NCBI GenBank assembly: GCA_030068075.1
Contig: CM057841.1
Location: 47,223,030 to 47,287,029, forward strand
Source: Paguma larvata
Lineage: Eukaryota > Chordata > Mammalia > Carnivora > Viverridae
DNA: 64,000 bases
Direction of reading: 5' to 3'
Part shown: positions 1 to 10,142 of the stretch, one piece after another
Layout of the letters: each line of letters starts with the position of its first letter
Position numbering within the stretch: position 1 is the stretch's first letter
The notes under the pieces: model-generated
What the model saw: the letters and a program-made list of their open reading frames with translations, nothing else
Told to the model about the DNA's origin: nothing
The model's database searches: none
Program-made: the position numbers and the translations under genes

Positions 1-77
1 CCTGTAGCCGGATCCAGGAGTTCTGCGAGCTGCACTATCACTGTGCTGAGGGGAGCCAGGAGGAGTGTGACAAATAG
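1..77 (+). CDS. TAT: Tyrosine aminotransferase, 3' end of the last coding exon (partial)
   Basis: TAT is the liver pyridoxal-phosphate enzyme that transfers the amino group of tyrosine to 2-oxoglutarate, the first step of tyrosine breakdown. Only the C-terminal end is in the window. Reading from base 3 gives CSRIQEFCELHYHCAEGSQE and then ECDK, ending at the TAG at 75-77. This is the mammalian TAT C-terminus with at most a substitution or two against the human protein as I recall it. The catalytic lysine and PLP-binding region lie off the left edge. The reading frame is fixed by the family match. The longer open frame that starts at base 43 is a shadow. Gene order with CHST4 on the opposite strand agrees with human 16q22 inverted. 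Confidence is high despite the short length because every residue fits. Confidence 0.93.
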   Translation, partial: CSRIQEFCELHYHCAEGSQEECDK

Positions 78-668
78 GCCCAAGTCCATTTTCTTGAGTA
101 TGTGTCCCATCCGGGGAAGGCTGGACTGGGCCTTGTTGTTCCTCAAGGGGGGTCAAGTGCCCCTACTGGGAGAGGGGCCTCGAAAGTATGTCAAGGGTTC
201 AGAACCGCTCCTGCTTTCCCCACCTATGTCCACATCCACACTCTGAATCCCGGATTCTCCTCTCACTCTGCTCTGCTGGAGTGACTCACTCATTCATTAA
301 TCTGCCCCCTCCTATATGACTTCCTCCTTTTTTCCTGAAAGTACTACATGAACAAAATTTACCAGAAAGCAGTAGAGACAAGAAATTAAAAGCTCACGAT
401 AAGAGAAACAAAAGATTGAGCAAATTTGTGCCCCCAACCATTTCCTCATATTATAAGTAAGAATACACTCTCTCCAGTTAGGTCTGAGGCCCAATTCTGT
501 TACTGCTTCACTTCAGGTATACCTCGCTTTATGCAATAGAACTATAATGAAAAGAAGTTGGGGACACCTATATTGGTTAATTCTAAACACAGTAGGAAAG
601 TTTGCTAATTTGAAAGATCCCATACAGAAACATTTTCATAGATTTTTTTTAAAAGAATTGTTGATTGT

Positions 669-789
669 TATGGGGTGCCTGTCTGGCTCAGTTGGTAAAG
701 TATGTGACTCTTGATCTTGGGGTCATGAGTTCGAGCCCCACACTGGGTTCAGAGATTACATCAATCAATCAGTCAACCAATCATTCACT
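669..789 (+). mobile_element. Short CAN SINE inside the TAT 3' UTR
   Basis: tRNA-Lys-like head (GGGGTGCCTGTCTGGCTCAG, then GAGTTCGAGCCCCACACTGG) ending in a CAAT-rich tail. It lacks the long CT-rich felid body seen in most other copies. It is bracketed by identical 16-bp target duplications at 653-668 and 790-805, so boundaries are exact. Confidence 0.95.
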
Positions 790-1113
790 AAGAATTGTTG
801 ATTGTAAAGGTAATCAATGAACTTTCTAAATTTAGATATGTGTACATCAGGGTTTCTTAAAATGAGAGCACATCTATTAAAAAAAAAAAAAGGAGGAATC
901 ATAGGACCTTCCGGAAATACTGTGGTGTAAGGGCCAGAAATATTCTCACTTATTATTATTATGGAATCATTGCTTTTGCTGTAAGGTTGATAACGATTTA
1001 TTGATATATATATTATATTATCTTTTCATATGTTTTCTAAGAAACATTTATATTGACAAGATCCTTTATTTTGCCAAGGGCATAAATTATTATTTTTCTT
1101 CTTTTTTAAAAAA

Positions 1114-1119
1114 AATAAA
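1114..1119 (+). terminator. TAT: Probable TAT polyadenylation signal AATAAA
   Basis: Canonical AATAAA followed about 20-45 bases later by a GT-rich element (TGTGATGTGG, TCTGTGGGG). It is the first such pair after the TAT stop. It lies about 1.04 kb beyond the stop, a plausible 3' UTR length. Confidence 0.65.
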
Positions 1120-1140
1120 TTTTACCAAGTATGCTCTTCT

Positions 1141-2216
1141 GTGATGTGGTTTTTCTCCTCTGTGGGGAATTCCTATATCCAGGAGCTGTTCATTGCTCAG
1201 TCTGATTGATGCATTACCCACTAGGCTTCATTTATTTCCTTGTCCATGTACTGACATTCGGAGTGACTTAAGAAACACTATTCCTAAAATATTTTATTTG
1301 GGAGCTCATCTTCTGGGTCGCTACTTATAAATAAGGCAACTAAGAAGCAACATTATAAACCTCTGGCTTTTGACTTTACACTTTCAACTTTTTGGACTCC
1401 AATCTCTGGTCCCAAATTCCTATGCTGTACATCGGCTAACCACTCACTGCTGAATGAAACTGAATGGGCTCAGGCGGCCCAGGGAATGAGAGGTGTCAGG
1501 CAGCTTTCCTCATCCCCCTTTTGTATGCAAATCCTTTTAGGCAGAGTTGACTAATTTCCCTTACAGAAACTTCCCTTACAGAAGGGAGCATGAAGTTATC
1601 TCACAAGGTTGGGGGAGGAGTGTATCATAATCAGTCTGCAGATTTCTCACCCAGAGAAATTTTCCTTATCCTGAAGAGGAACTTCAGGTCTCAACCCTGC
1701 CAATCACACCCAGTTAATTTCCTTTGCAAAAATAAATATCAAATGTCCACATTTAGTGAGTTCATGCTAAAATTTACCTTAATTTTCTTTGGCAAATCCA
1801 AAAGGAACATACAACAATAGAGATAATAAAGATTTGTTTCCTGTAGGCCACCACAGCCAAATATTTTCCGAAAGTGTCCAGTTCCTCTTTTCCTATACCA
1901 CCCATGCCCCAACCCCTTAAGACCTCTGTCCAGAAATATTCAGGAAAACTTGGTGGTTTACACAAGATGTTTTATCTTAACACGTACATATAATTCTATC
2001 CGGCTTTACTGAATTCTACTCAGATTTCTTAAACTTGCGACTTTCTTTTGTGTCTATATTTTGATAACGGAGTCAAGGACACGCTCAAGCGTTAAGAAAA
2101 AAATACATGCACACCAGACACATTTCAAGAGACGCAAACAAACGAAAGACAAAAAAGCACGCCTGCAAACGTGTGTGTGAAGTTTTCCTTTTTTCTTTCC
2201 TCTCTTCAAAGTAACT
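1141..2216. other. Intergenic sequence, no gene seen
   Basis: Between the TAT poly(A) site and the next SINE I find no long open frame, known repeat or RNA gene. Short open frames (for example 1590-1820) have no recognisable protein content. Confidence 0.6.
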
Positions 2217-2442
2217 ATTTTTTTTTTAATTTTTAAAGTTTATTTGTTTGAGAGAGCGCGCGCGCGCAAGCGCGCGAGCAGGGGAGGGGAAGCGAGAGGA
2301 AGAGACAGAATCTCCAGCAGGCTCTACACTGCCTGAACCGCACACAGCCTGATGCTGGGTTGGAACTCATGAACAGCGAGATCATGATCTGAGCTGAGAT
2401 CAAGAGTCAGACGCTTAAGTGACTGAGCCACCCAGGCGCCCC
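2217..2442 (-). mobile_element. CAN SINE, antisense, with alternating GC run
   Basis: Ends in GAGCCACCCAGGCGCCCC, the reverse complement of the SINE head. Near its tail an alternating purine-pyrimidine GCGCGCGCGC tract (2256-2276) has replaced the usual GAGA run. Imperfect duplication AAGTAAcTATT/AAGTAAaTATT on both sides. Confidence 0.9.
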
Positions 2443-2689
2443 ATCAAGTAAATATTATGCAGCTTTATAATTCCGCTCCCTGTGTAACACAAAGAAAGGA
2501 TGGTATTTCTGAGGTGTCCATTACCTCCAGGGTGTTTCTGAATAAAAAGAACCCCTGTGGGTGGCTGCTTCCAAACAAGAGTAAAATTCCCCCAGAGACA
2601 GCTTCCAGCGGCTTCGATGGCCGTGGCAGGACAGGAGAATGCGTTAGAAAGTCTGTGAATTCACCTTTTTTCCTAGGCCAGAGCACCGC

Positions 2690-3010
2690 CTATAGGGTAA
2701 CTGGCCAGTACCGCAAACCAGGTGTTGCATCACGTTGTTGTTGCCAACAACCCCTGGACGGGTCCCAGGCTGCGCAGGCGCTGTTGCGAGCTTGAGCGCC
2801 GATCTCCTAAGGCGCATGCGCTATGGGGGGCGGCGTGAGGCACGAAGGGCATATCAGAGCGCAGGCGCAGAATCTCAGAGGTCAGGGAGGGTGGATCTGT
2901 TTAGCAGGTGCTGGTTTTCCGCCCCAGGTTGGGGCCTCGGTTTTGTTTCCTCCTCCTGTGTCTTTCCCGGACCCGCGCGCTGTGGAGAGATTCTCTTTCC
3001 CCTTTGCCCC
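2690..3010 (+). promoter_or_regulatory. CpG-rich promoter with NRF1-like sites (probable distal ZNF19 promoter)
   Basis: A compact CpG-dense block in otherwise CpG-poor DNA. It holds a perfect NRF1-type palindrome GCGCATGCGC at 2812-2821 and two near copies (TGCGCAGGCGC at 2771-2781, GCGCAGGCGC at 2860-2869). There is no TATA box, which fits a housekeeping promoter. About 1.6 kb separate it from the TAT poly(A) signal and about 34 kb from CHST4. If the 8.8-kb provirus and other insertions are subtracted, this spacing matches my recollection of the human ZNF19 long-transcript start. Direction and gene assignment are inference. Open frames through it (2457-3085) look like chance GC-rich frames. 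Confidence 0.6.
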
Positions 3011-3779
3011 CTGTCTGGGCCACATCTGGCAGGAGGATTCCCAGAAGTTGACACCTCATCCCTAGGTATTGTAAATACCTGTTAAATAAGTGAACTGTAC
3101 ATTTATTTCTTTTCCCAGCTCTGGGTCAATCCCGGCAAGTCCGATGAGTTGTGAAACAGAAACAGCAATTCCCAGTAGCTGTTGTCAACTGACAACAAAA
3201 GTGTGGTCCCTGGAACTTTTCTCCAAAGAATTGTGTCTTTCATAGTCCCCAGTACCTGGGATATGTATTCGGACCCCTACTCAGCCGGATAAATGAATTC
3301 ACTGCTATGTTCCACACACTCTGAACATTACTACCAGTAGGGGCTGTATTTTATGTTATGTTAATTTATTATTATTTTCAGGAGGGGCCGAATCTTAAGT
3401 CCCTTAAAGGTTGAATTATTGAATTCGTTGGAGAAGAACTGAGTTCCCAGTATGTCTAATTCATACTCTTATTTATTTGAAACAATTTGGGTATGTTACA
3501 AACAAGTTTCATAAGGTGTCCTAGAATCTACAAATCTGGATGCGCTTTATGGGTCAGATTGTTACACTGCGTCTTCCAAAGAAGCAGCCACTTTCTAACA
3601 TTACAATTGAGGTATATTATGTAGGATGTGATGCCACTTCGGCAAAGGAAACAAGGAGCAGAACTAGCAAGTGCATGTTAATTTTTCTCAGTGTTTCAGG
3701 CATGAAAAAGAACTCTTGGTCTTTGAGACGTTTACTCATTTGGAAATTGAAAGGCAAAGTACGTTATGGAATTCGAACT
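3011..3779. other. Sequence downstream of CpG promoter, no gene seen
   Basis: Presumably first-intron sequence if the promoter fires rightward. A possible splice donor CCTAG|GTATTG lies near 3065, but nothing confirms it. No repeat recognised. Confidence 0.5.
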
Positions 3780-3967
3780 ACAATTATGCCTTATTTATTT
3801 ATCTAAAAGGGAGTGCCAGGGAGGGGGGCAGAGGGAGAGAGAAAGAATCTCAAGCAGGCTCTATGCTCAGCGAGGAGCCCAATGCAGGGCTCAGTCTCAC
3901 AACTGTGAGATCATGACCTGAGCCGAAATCAAGAGTCAGACGCTCCCCTGAGCCACCCAGTCACCCC
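3780..3967 (-). mobile_element. CAN SINE, antisense
   Basis: Reverse-complement head GAGCCACCCAGTCACCCC at the right end, TGAGATCATGACCTGAGCCG box B region, GA-rich body and TTATTTATTTAT tail remnant at the left. Confidence 0.9.
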
Positions 3968-4006
3968 ACATTATGTATGCCCCGTTTAAAAAATAAAGCC
4001 ACAGGA

Positions 4007-4086
4007 GTTCTTGCTCTGCCAGCACATATACTAAAATTGGAACAATACAGAGATGAGCATGGTCCTAGGAGTCCAAATTCAACAGC
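4007..4086 (+). pseudogene. U6 spliceosomal snRNA retropseudogene
   Basis: The stretch GCACATATACTAAAATTGGA followed by ACaATACAGAGAtGAGCATGG is the conserved 5' two-thirds of U6 snRNA. The 5' hairpin is mutated and the 3' third is degraded (CAAATTC still visible). There is no upstream TATA or proximal sequence element, so it is a dead copy. It passes directly into L1 ORF2 sequence on the same strand, the arrangement expected of a U6-L1 chimeric retrocopy. Confidence 0.85.
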
Positions 4087-4202
4087 ACAGTAAAAGGATT
4101 ATACACGGTGACCAAGTAGGATTTATTCCTGGAACTCAAGAATGGTTCAACATATGAAAACCAATCAGTGTAATACATGACCACAACAAAATAAAGCATG
4201 AA

Positions 4203-4373
4203 GGGCACCGGGATGGCTCAATCAGTTGAGTGTCAGACTCTTGATTTTGGCTCACGTCATGATACTGTCCTGGGATCGAGCCCCATGTCAGGCTCTGTGC
4301 TGAGCATGTAGCCTGCCCAAGATTCCCCACTTCCTCGCGCATGCACACACTCTCTCTCTAAAACAAAAAAAAA

Positions 4374-4417
<44 letters not shown>

Positions 4418-4418
4418 G
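4203..4418 (+). mobile_element. CAN SINE with (AAAT)n tail
   Basis: Head GGGCACCGGGATGGCTCAAT, CT-rich middle, and an (AAAT)n tail of about 11 units at 4376-4418. Inserted in the L1. Confidence 0.92.
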
Positions 4419-4660
4419 GTCACCTGGGTAGCTGAGTTGGTTAAATGTCTAACTTCGGCTCAAGTCATGATCTTGCAGTTTGTGAGTTCGAGCCCCGTAT
4501 CGGGCTCTGTGCTGACAACTCAGAGCCTGGAACCTGCTTCAGATTCTGTGTCTTCCTCTCTCTCTGCCTCTCCCCCATTCATGCTCTGTCTCTCCCTCCC
4601 TCAAAAAAAAAAAATAGAAATAAAATTTGTAAAAAAATTAAAAAAATAAAAAATAAAGGG
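4419..4660 (+). mobile_element. CAN SINE, felid-type body
   Basis: Head GGTCACCTGGGTAGCTGAGT abuts the tail of the preceding SINE. It has the full felid body (CTGACAACTCAGAGCCTGGA, CTTCAGATTCTGTGTC) and a long A-rich tail. Confidence 0.92.
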
Positions 4661-5017
4661 CAAAACAACACGATCATCTCTATTGATGCAAAGCATTTAA
4701 GAAGATACTACACTCTTTCATGATAAAAACACTCAAGCTAGAAATAGAAGGAAATGATATCAACATAATGAAGGTGATCTATGAAAAGCCCATAGCTAAC
4801 ATCATCCTCAATGGTGAAAGGCTGAAAGCTTTTCCAAGGATGCCCACTCTCACCCATTCGATTCACATCATATTGGAAGTCCTAGCCAAAACAAATAGGC
4901 AAGAAAAAGAAATAAAAAGCATCCAAATTAGGAAGGAAGCAGTAAAATTACTTGTATTATTAGAAGACATGATCATATATGTAGAAAACCCTAAATATTC
5001 CATAAGAAAACTAGAAC

Positions 5018-5098
5018 ATATCAACTATACTTCAATAAAAAATAAAAATGAAAAAAAGCAAAAATCACCAAAAACAAACAAACAAACCAAAAAACCCT
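5018..5098 (+). mobile_element. Tiny 5'-truncated L1 3' tail
   Basis: About 80 bases: CAACTATACTTCAATAAAAA, a typical carnivore L1 3' terminus, plus an A-rich tail. Flanked by the 8-bp repeat ACTAGAAC at 5010-5017 and 5099-5106, so it looks like a very short retro-insertion into the older L1. Confidence 0.65.
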
Positions 5099-5130
5099 AC
5101 TAGAACTAACACCTGAATTCAGCAAAGTTG

Positions 5131-5252
5131 GGCTCTGTGCTGACAGCTCAGAACCTGGAACCTGCTTTGGATTCTGTGTCTCCCCCTGTCTCTGCCCCTC
5201 CCCTGCTCACACTCTTTCTCCAAATAAATGTTAAAAAATTGAAAAAAAAGAT
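5131..5252 (+). mobile_element. CAN SINE fragment lacking its head
   Basis: Begins abruptly at GGCTCTGTGCTGACAGCTCA and runs through the CT-rich body to an A-rich tail. The tRNA-like half is missing. Confidence 0.88.
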
Positions 5253-6103
5253 TAAACAAGGAGATTAAAGGTGAAAAGATGCTCTCTACTCCTCAGAGAA
5301 ATTCAAAACAAAGCAACAATGAGATATCACCTCATGCCCATTAGGATGATGATTACTATGAAAGGATCGAAGGAAGGAAGGAAGGAAGGAAGGACAGACA
5401 GGAGGTAGGAAGGATGGAAGGAAGGAAAAAAGAAAAGGAAGGGAGAGAGGGAGGAAAAGAAAGAAAAAAAGAAAAAGAGAAGAGAAAAGAAGTGTTGGAG
5501 AGGTTTGAAGAAATTGGAACTTGAGTTCACTGTTGGTGAGAATGTAAGATGGTACAGCCACCATGGAAAATATTATGGCAGTTCCTCAAAAAACTAAAAA
5601 TTGAACTACCGTATGATCCAGAAATACTACTTCTGGGTATATATCCCAAAGAATTGAAAGAAGGGTCTGCAAATATGTGTTCATAGCAGCATTATTCACA
5701 AGAGTCAAGGGGTGGAAGCAATCCAAATGTTCACTGATGGATAAATGGCTAAACAAAATGTGATGTATACATACAATGGAATACTATTCAGCCTTAAAAA
5801 GGAAGGAAACGCTACAACATGGATAAACCTTGAGAATATTATGTTAAGTGAAATGAGCTAGTAACGAAATGACAAATAATGTATGATTCCAAGTATAGGA
5901 GTTATCTAACATAGTCACTTTTGCAGAAACAGAAAGTAGAATAGTGGTTACCAGGCATTGGTGGGGGGAAGGGATTTGTTGTTTAGTGGGTATAGAGTTT
6001 CATATTTGCAAGATAAAAAAGTTCTGGACATTTGTTTTACAACAGTGTGAATATACTGAACGTTAGTGAACTGTACACTTACATTTAGAGATGTTTAAGA
6101 TGG
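5253..6103 (+). mobile_element. Old L1 3' end, sense
   Basis: ORF2 C-terminal remnants (ACAATGGAATACTATTCAGC; ATCCAGAAATACTACTTCTG) followed by L1M-type 3' UTR ending near GAACTGTACACTTACATTTA. Contains the GA-rich simple repeat 5371-5491. Confidence 0.85.
5371..5491 (+). repeat. (GGAA)n and GA-rich simple repeat
   Basis: About six AAGG units at 5371-5393 followed by a degenerate purine-only tract, replacing part of the host L1. Confidence 0.9.
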
Positions 6104-6320
6104 GGGGGCGCCTGGGTGGCTCAGTAGGTTAAGTGTCTGACTCTTGGTTTCAGCTCAGGTCGTGATCTCACGGTTTGTGAGTTCGAGCCCTGCTTCGGGC
6201 TCTGTGCTGACAGTGTGGAGCCTGCTTGGGATTCTCTCTTTCTTCCTCTCCGCGCTTCCCCTGCTCGAATGCTGTCTCTCTCTCTCTCTTTCTCTCGAAA
6301 TTAAAAAGAAAAAAAAAAAG
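6104..6320 (+). mobile_element. CAN SINE, sense
   Basis: Starts GGGGGCGCCTGGGTGGCTCA, with a pure (CT)n run near the tail. Separates two old L1 3' ends. Confidence 0.93.
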
Positions 6321-6800
6321 AATGTCCACAGCAGCATTATTCATAATAGCCAAAAGATGGCAATAACCCAAATATCCATCAGATGATGAATGGATAAATA
6401 AAGTGTGATGTATATCCATACCACGGAATATTACCTGGCAGTAAAAAGGAATGAAGTACTGATGCATGCTACAGCGTGGATGAACCTTGAAAATATTGTG
6501 CTAAATACTGTGAAACAATCCAGTGAAAAAGACTATATTTTGTGTAATTCCATATATATCAAATGTCCTGGGTAGCCAAACTCATAAAGACAGAAAACAA
6601 ATTAGTTGAGGATGAGGGTGAATGTGGGGGCGGAAGGTGGAGAGTGCATGCTTACAGGTACAAGTTTTTTTGGGGGGAGGTGATAAAAATGTTCTCAAAT
6701 TGATTGTGTTAGTGGTTGCATAACTTTGAATATACTATAAACCATTAACTTTTACACTTAAATGGAAGTGTACAGTATGTGAATTGTATTTCCATACACT
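6321..6800 (+). mobile_element. Old L1 3' end, sense
   Basis: CAGCAGCATTATTCATAATA, CGGAATATTACCTGGCAGTA and a 3' UTR with GTGAATTGTATTTCC near the end. It resembles the preceding L1 3' end, so two related old copies lie in tandem. Confidence 0.8.
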
Positions 6801-7092
6801 GTTTTCCTTTTTTAAAGGTACAAAGGAGTCAGATTTCAGGAAGACCAACTCAAATATTTGTTTGGCATTTAAAGGAATTTCAGGTTTTTAAAAGAAAGGT
6901 AAGAAACCCATGAAATTACCATCTTCATTTATCTGTTCATGATGGGAGTAACTTTTGCTCATGTTAACCATATCCACAAAGGTTGTGACATTATTTTAGA
7001 CATTAGCATTCTAAGAGGTATAACACCATTTTTTTATTAGGGAGTCCACACTAGGTCTTACTTACTTTTAAAAATTTTCTTGTTGCTGTGGA

Positions 7093-7290
7093 GGGGAACC
7101 TGGGTGGCTCAGTCGGTTAAGCGTCTGACTCTTGATCTCGGTTCAGGTCATGGTCTCTGAGTTTGTGACATCGAGCCGTGCGTCCGGCTCTGCTCTGACA
7201 GTGTGGAGCCTGCTTGGGATTCTCTTTCTCTCTCTCTCTTTTTTTCTCTCTCTCTCAAAATAAATAAATAAACCTTAAAAAAATAAATAT
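7093..7290 (+). mobile_element. CAN SINE, sense
   Basis: Head GGGGAACCTGGGTGGCTCAG, GAGCCGTGCGTCCGGCTCTG, CT-rich run, AAATAAATAAA tail. Confidence 0.93.
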
Positions 7291-7515
7291 GAACATTTTC
7301 TTAGGGACTGGAACTAGATGGGGTGACTTCATCATTGTTGTTTCATCTCAGGGTACAAAGTGTTTTTTCTTGATTCTGGTATTTTATTATAGAACCAGGG
7401 CAAAGCATCAGTTGGGCTTCCCCACTGGGAAGCATAAGAATTATATAGTGTAACTTATATGCTACACTAGTGCTCTTTAAGCACTGTACCCATCATCCAT
7501 TATCAAGACTTTGCT

Positions 7516-7722
7516 GGGGCACCTGGGTGGCTCAGTCTGACTTCAGCTCAGGTCATGATCTCACGGTTCGTAGGATTGAGCTCCGCGTTGGGCTCTGTGC
7601 TGACAGCTCAGAGCCTGGATCCTGCTTCAGATTCTGTGTCTCCTTCTGTCTCTGCCCCTCCCTTATTCACTCTCTGTCTCTATCTCTCAAAAATAAAAAA
7701 ATGTTTTTTAAAAATTTAAAAA
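7516..7722 (+). mobile_element. CAN SINE with internal head deletion
   Basis: Head GGGGCACCTGGGTGGCTCAG is followed directly by TCTGACTTCAGCTCAGGTCA, missing about 15 bases of the usual head. Flanked by near-identical AGACTTTGC / TGACTTTGC. Confidence 0.93.
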
Positions 7723-7729
7723 ACATGAC

Positions 7730-8260
7730 TTTGCCATATTTCTTCTTTCCTGCTCGTTTTCTCTGTTGAGGAATTATGAAGCAAATCCAAGGCATGTGTC
7801 TTTTTCCTCATACGCCCAGTATGCATCTCTAAAAACATAATTTCTTAATCAAAGTGCCACATTGCCTCAAATAATCAGATATCTTCACTTGTCTCCAAAA
7901 TGTCTCTTGTAGATGGTTCATTCAAATTAGGAGCCAAACTTTTAGTTTTAGTTTTAGGTCTCTTAAATCTCTCTTAATCTCTTCATGCCATTGACTCATT
8001 GCAGAGATACTTGTCCTGTGAAATGTCCCACACTCTGCACGTGTTTGTTTGCTTCCTTGTGGTGTCTTTTAACTGGGACCCCTAAACCCCAAATGTCCAT
8101 TGAATGGAATTTAGCTCTAGCACATGTATTTTTCACCAGGGGTGATATTCGAAATTTTACATTATTCCTTTTCCCTCTTTATCTTATATTTCAATTCCAT
8201 GTTCCCCCCTAATTTATGTTAATGTAATCCTTTGTTCTCCTTGCAAGTGTTGCAGTGATC
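7730..8260 (-). mobile_element. Very old L1 (L1ME-like), antisense
   Basis: GAGGAATTATGAAGCAAATC and CTTGTGGTGTCTTTTAACTG match the 3' region of ancient mammalian L1ME elements in reverse orientation. Diverged, so limits are approximate. Confidence 0.5.
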
Positions 8261-9390
8261 ATATTTCTCTTCAACAAACATGTAGACCGAAGTGGTGGAC
8301 TGCTAGGTGTTCTCCAACACCCGTTCTCCCCCTCTTGTCCAGTATTAAAATGCCCAGACAAGAACCACTTTTCATGTGAATTTCTCAAGTTGGGGTCCCA
8401 GACCATTCAGGTAGTATACATTTGAACACCAAGCCCATGTGAAGGAATGCCCACGGTTACAGATTCTCATGGGAGAGTTTGTTTTTTTTTTTCTTCCCAG
8501 AAGCCAGACCAAGAAGGATTTCTTTTGAGTCCATCTTTTCATTCAAGCTTAACATTGGGAGGGTCCTGACTTTGTGAAGAATCTAAATATTAACTCCCTG
8601 CCTTACCTGAGCCTAAGGGCTCCTCTCCCAGTGTCAAGATGCAAACCCTCGGGTTGCCGAGCCAGCACCAGCATAAGCAGGCTCTCATTGTCCTAGTTTT
8701 CAGTCCCTCTTTATTTGTGTTCTTTAGAAGATTCCCTTACTGTCTGCAAGTTTAGCTCTGAATCTGAAAATGTTTGTTAGATTTGATCCAGCATATCTAG
8801 ATGTTTTGAAGGCCAAACATTTTCCCGTTATCTAGTTTCAGATATGGCTATAGACTTTCCCATAGTTGTAGCTCTCTCCAATCTGATGCTTCCTCCTTCC
8901 ATTCTTCCCCCTGGAATCCTCGTTCCAATGCAGATAAAATTCCCCCGTCATTCCCAGATTCTTTAGAACAATTCCTTTACCTCTTTGCATTAGCTGGTAC
9001 TGGCTGTTCCCCCAGTGGCACTGCCACGCCTAAAGCCAGTTTGAACATGCTTTTCTGTTCATCGTCTAGACTCTTACTTATTGTCATTTTAGGGTCTCTA
9101 CTCTCTCAGAGTCAGACGGTAACTATCCTTCTTTAAACTATAGGATTTATTACTTTACACCCTTTTTGTGCCCTTTCTTTTATTTACTTAGGGTCTTGAC
9201 GTGTGGGAAATTCCAGCATTTCTGTCGATGACCTCACTAACCAACACCTTAACCTCGAGGTCTCCTGCCTGTCTTAAACCTAAGGAGCCACAATTCCTGC
9301 CCCTTTATGGCCACCCACTCCCACAGCCTCACCTTTGTTTTTCATTTTTCATTATTAACCTGGAACTAGACTGTTTTAGAAATCTTACTT
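8261..9390. other. Unannotated stretch, no gene seen
   Basis: No convincing exon, RNA gene or classifiable repeat. Composition is ordinary. It could hold an old LTR or L1 piece too diverged to name by eye. Confidence 0.5.
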
Positions 9391-9394
9391 AGCC

Positions 9395-9770
9395 ATCAAA
9401 AGGAATGAAGTACTGATACATGCTACGACTTTGATGAACCTCAAAAATATGCTAAATACAAGAAGCCATACATAAAAGATCACATATTGTGTGATTCCTT
9501 CTGTACGGAATATTCAGATTAGGGAAATCATGATCCAAAAAGCAGATTAGAGGTTGGTGGAAGGGATAGGGGGAGTGGGGATGGGGAGTGATAACTTAAT
9601 GGATATGGGGTATTCTTCTGGGACAATGAAAGAGTTTGAAACTAAGGAGAGTTGGTTGTACAGTACACTAAATGCCACTGAATCGTATGGTTTTAAATGG
9701 TTAATTGTATGTTAGTTCAATTTCACCTCTTTAAAAACAAAGAGAAAAGAAAACAACTATAAAACTATAA
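9395..9770 (+). mobile_element. Old L1 3' end, sense
   Basis: AGCCATCAAAAGGAATGAAG, TGCTACGACTTTGATGAACC and a 3' UTR ending in an A-rich stretch. Similar to the copy at 6321-6800. Confidence 0.8.
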
Positions 9771-10142
9771 AAGAAAAACGAAAAAGTTAAACCACCTTTA
9801 ATCCTCATGCCCAGAGATAATCACCATTACTATTTGGCTCTGCTGGATTTCTTTTAGACTTTTTTTAAAAATATGAGATTATGCTAGCTACATTGATTTG
9901 TAAAATATGTTATTTCATTTACTAGATCATGCATCTTCAATATTTTAAAAATGGCATATGATGGTGATGACATTGTATCTTGACTGTATTAACGTTAATA
10001 TCCTGGTGGCGATGTTGTACTACAACTTTACAAGATGTCATTGTGGGGGGAAAGTATATGAAGGGTATATTGGGTCCCTCTGTATTATTTCTCACAACGG
10101 GCTGCAATTATCTTAAAAAATTAGTTATAAAAATATCACCTT

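Larger units (their letters stand above)
78..1140 (+). other. TAT: TAT 3' untranslated region
   Basis: Non-coding AT-rich stretch following the TAT stop codon, running to the first good poly(A) signal. A carnivore SINE (669-789) has inserted in it. No open frame of note. The extent is inferred from the poly(A) signal, not from transcripts. Confidence 0.7.
4089..5130 (+). mobile_element. 5'-truncated L1 (ORF2 segment), sense
   Basis: Starts inside reverse-transcriptase sequence (AGGATTATACACGGTGACCA; TGGTTCAACATATGAAAACC). After two SINE insertions it continues with the L1 RT segment visible in the open frame 4720-5103 (NGERLKAFPRM, IHIILEVLAKTNRQEKEIKSI). The protein is disrupted and not functional. 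A short second L1 tail (5018-5098) is lodged in it. Confidence 0.85.

Noticed and set aside
43..246. 67-codon frame overlapping the TAT end
   Set aside because: Different frame from the recognised TAT C-terminus and shows no conservation signal.
2465..3085. GC-rich open frames across the CpG block as a coding exon
   Set aside because: High GC removes stop codons by chance. Frames on both strands are similar in length and show no known protein.
3540..3806. 88-codon + strand frame near the CpG promoter
   Set aside because: Runs into an antisense SINE and has no family features.
7093..7200. tRNA-like heads of the SINEs as tRNA genes
   Set aside because: Box A/B-like motifs are those of CAN SINEs. 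The acceptor stem does not close and the heads continue into SINE bodies.
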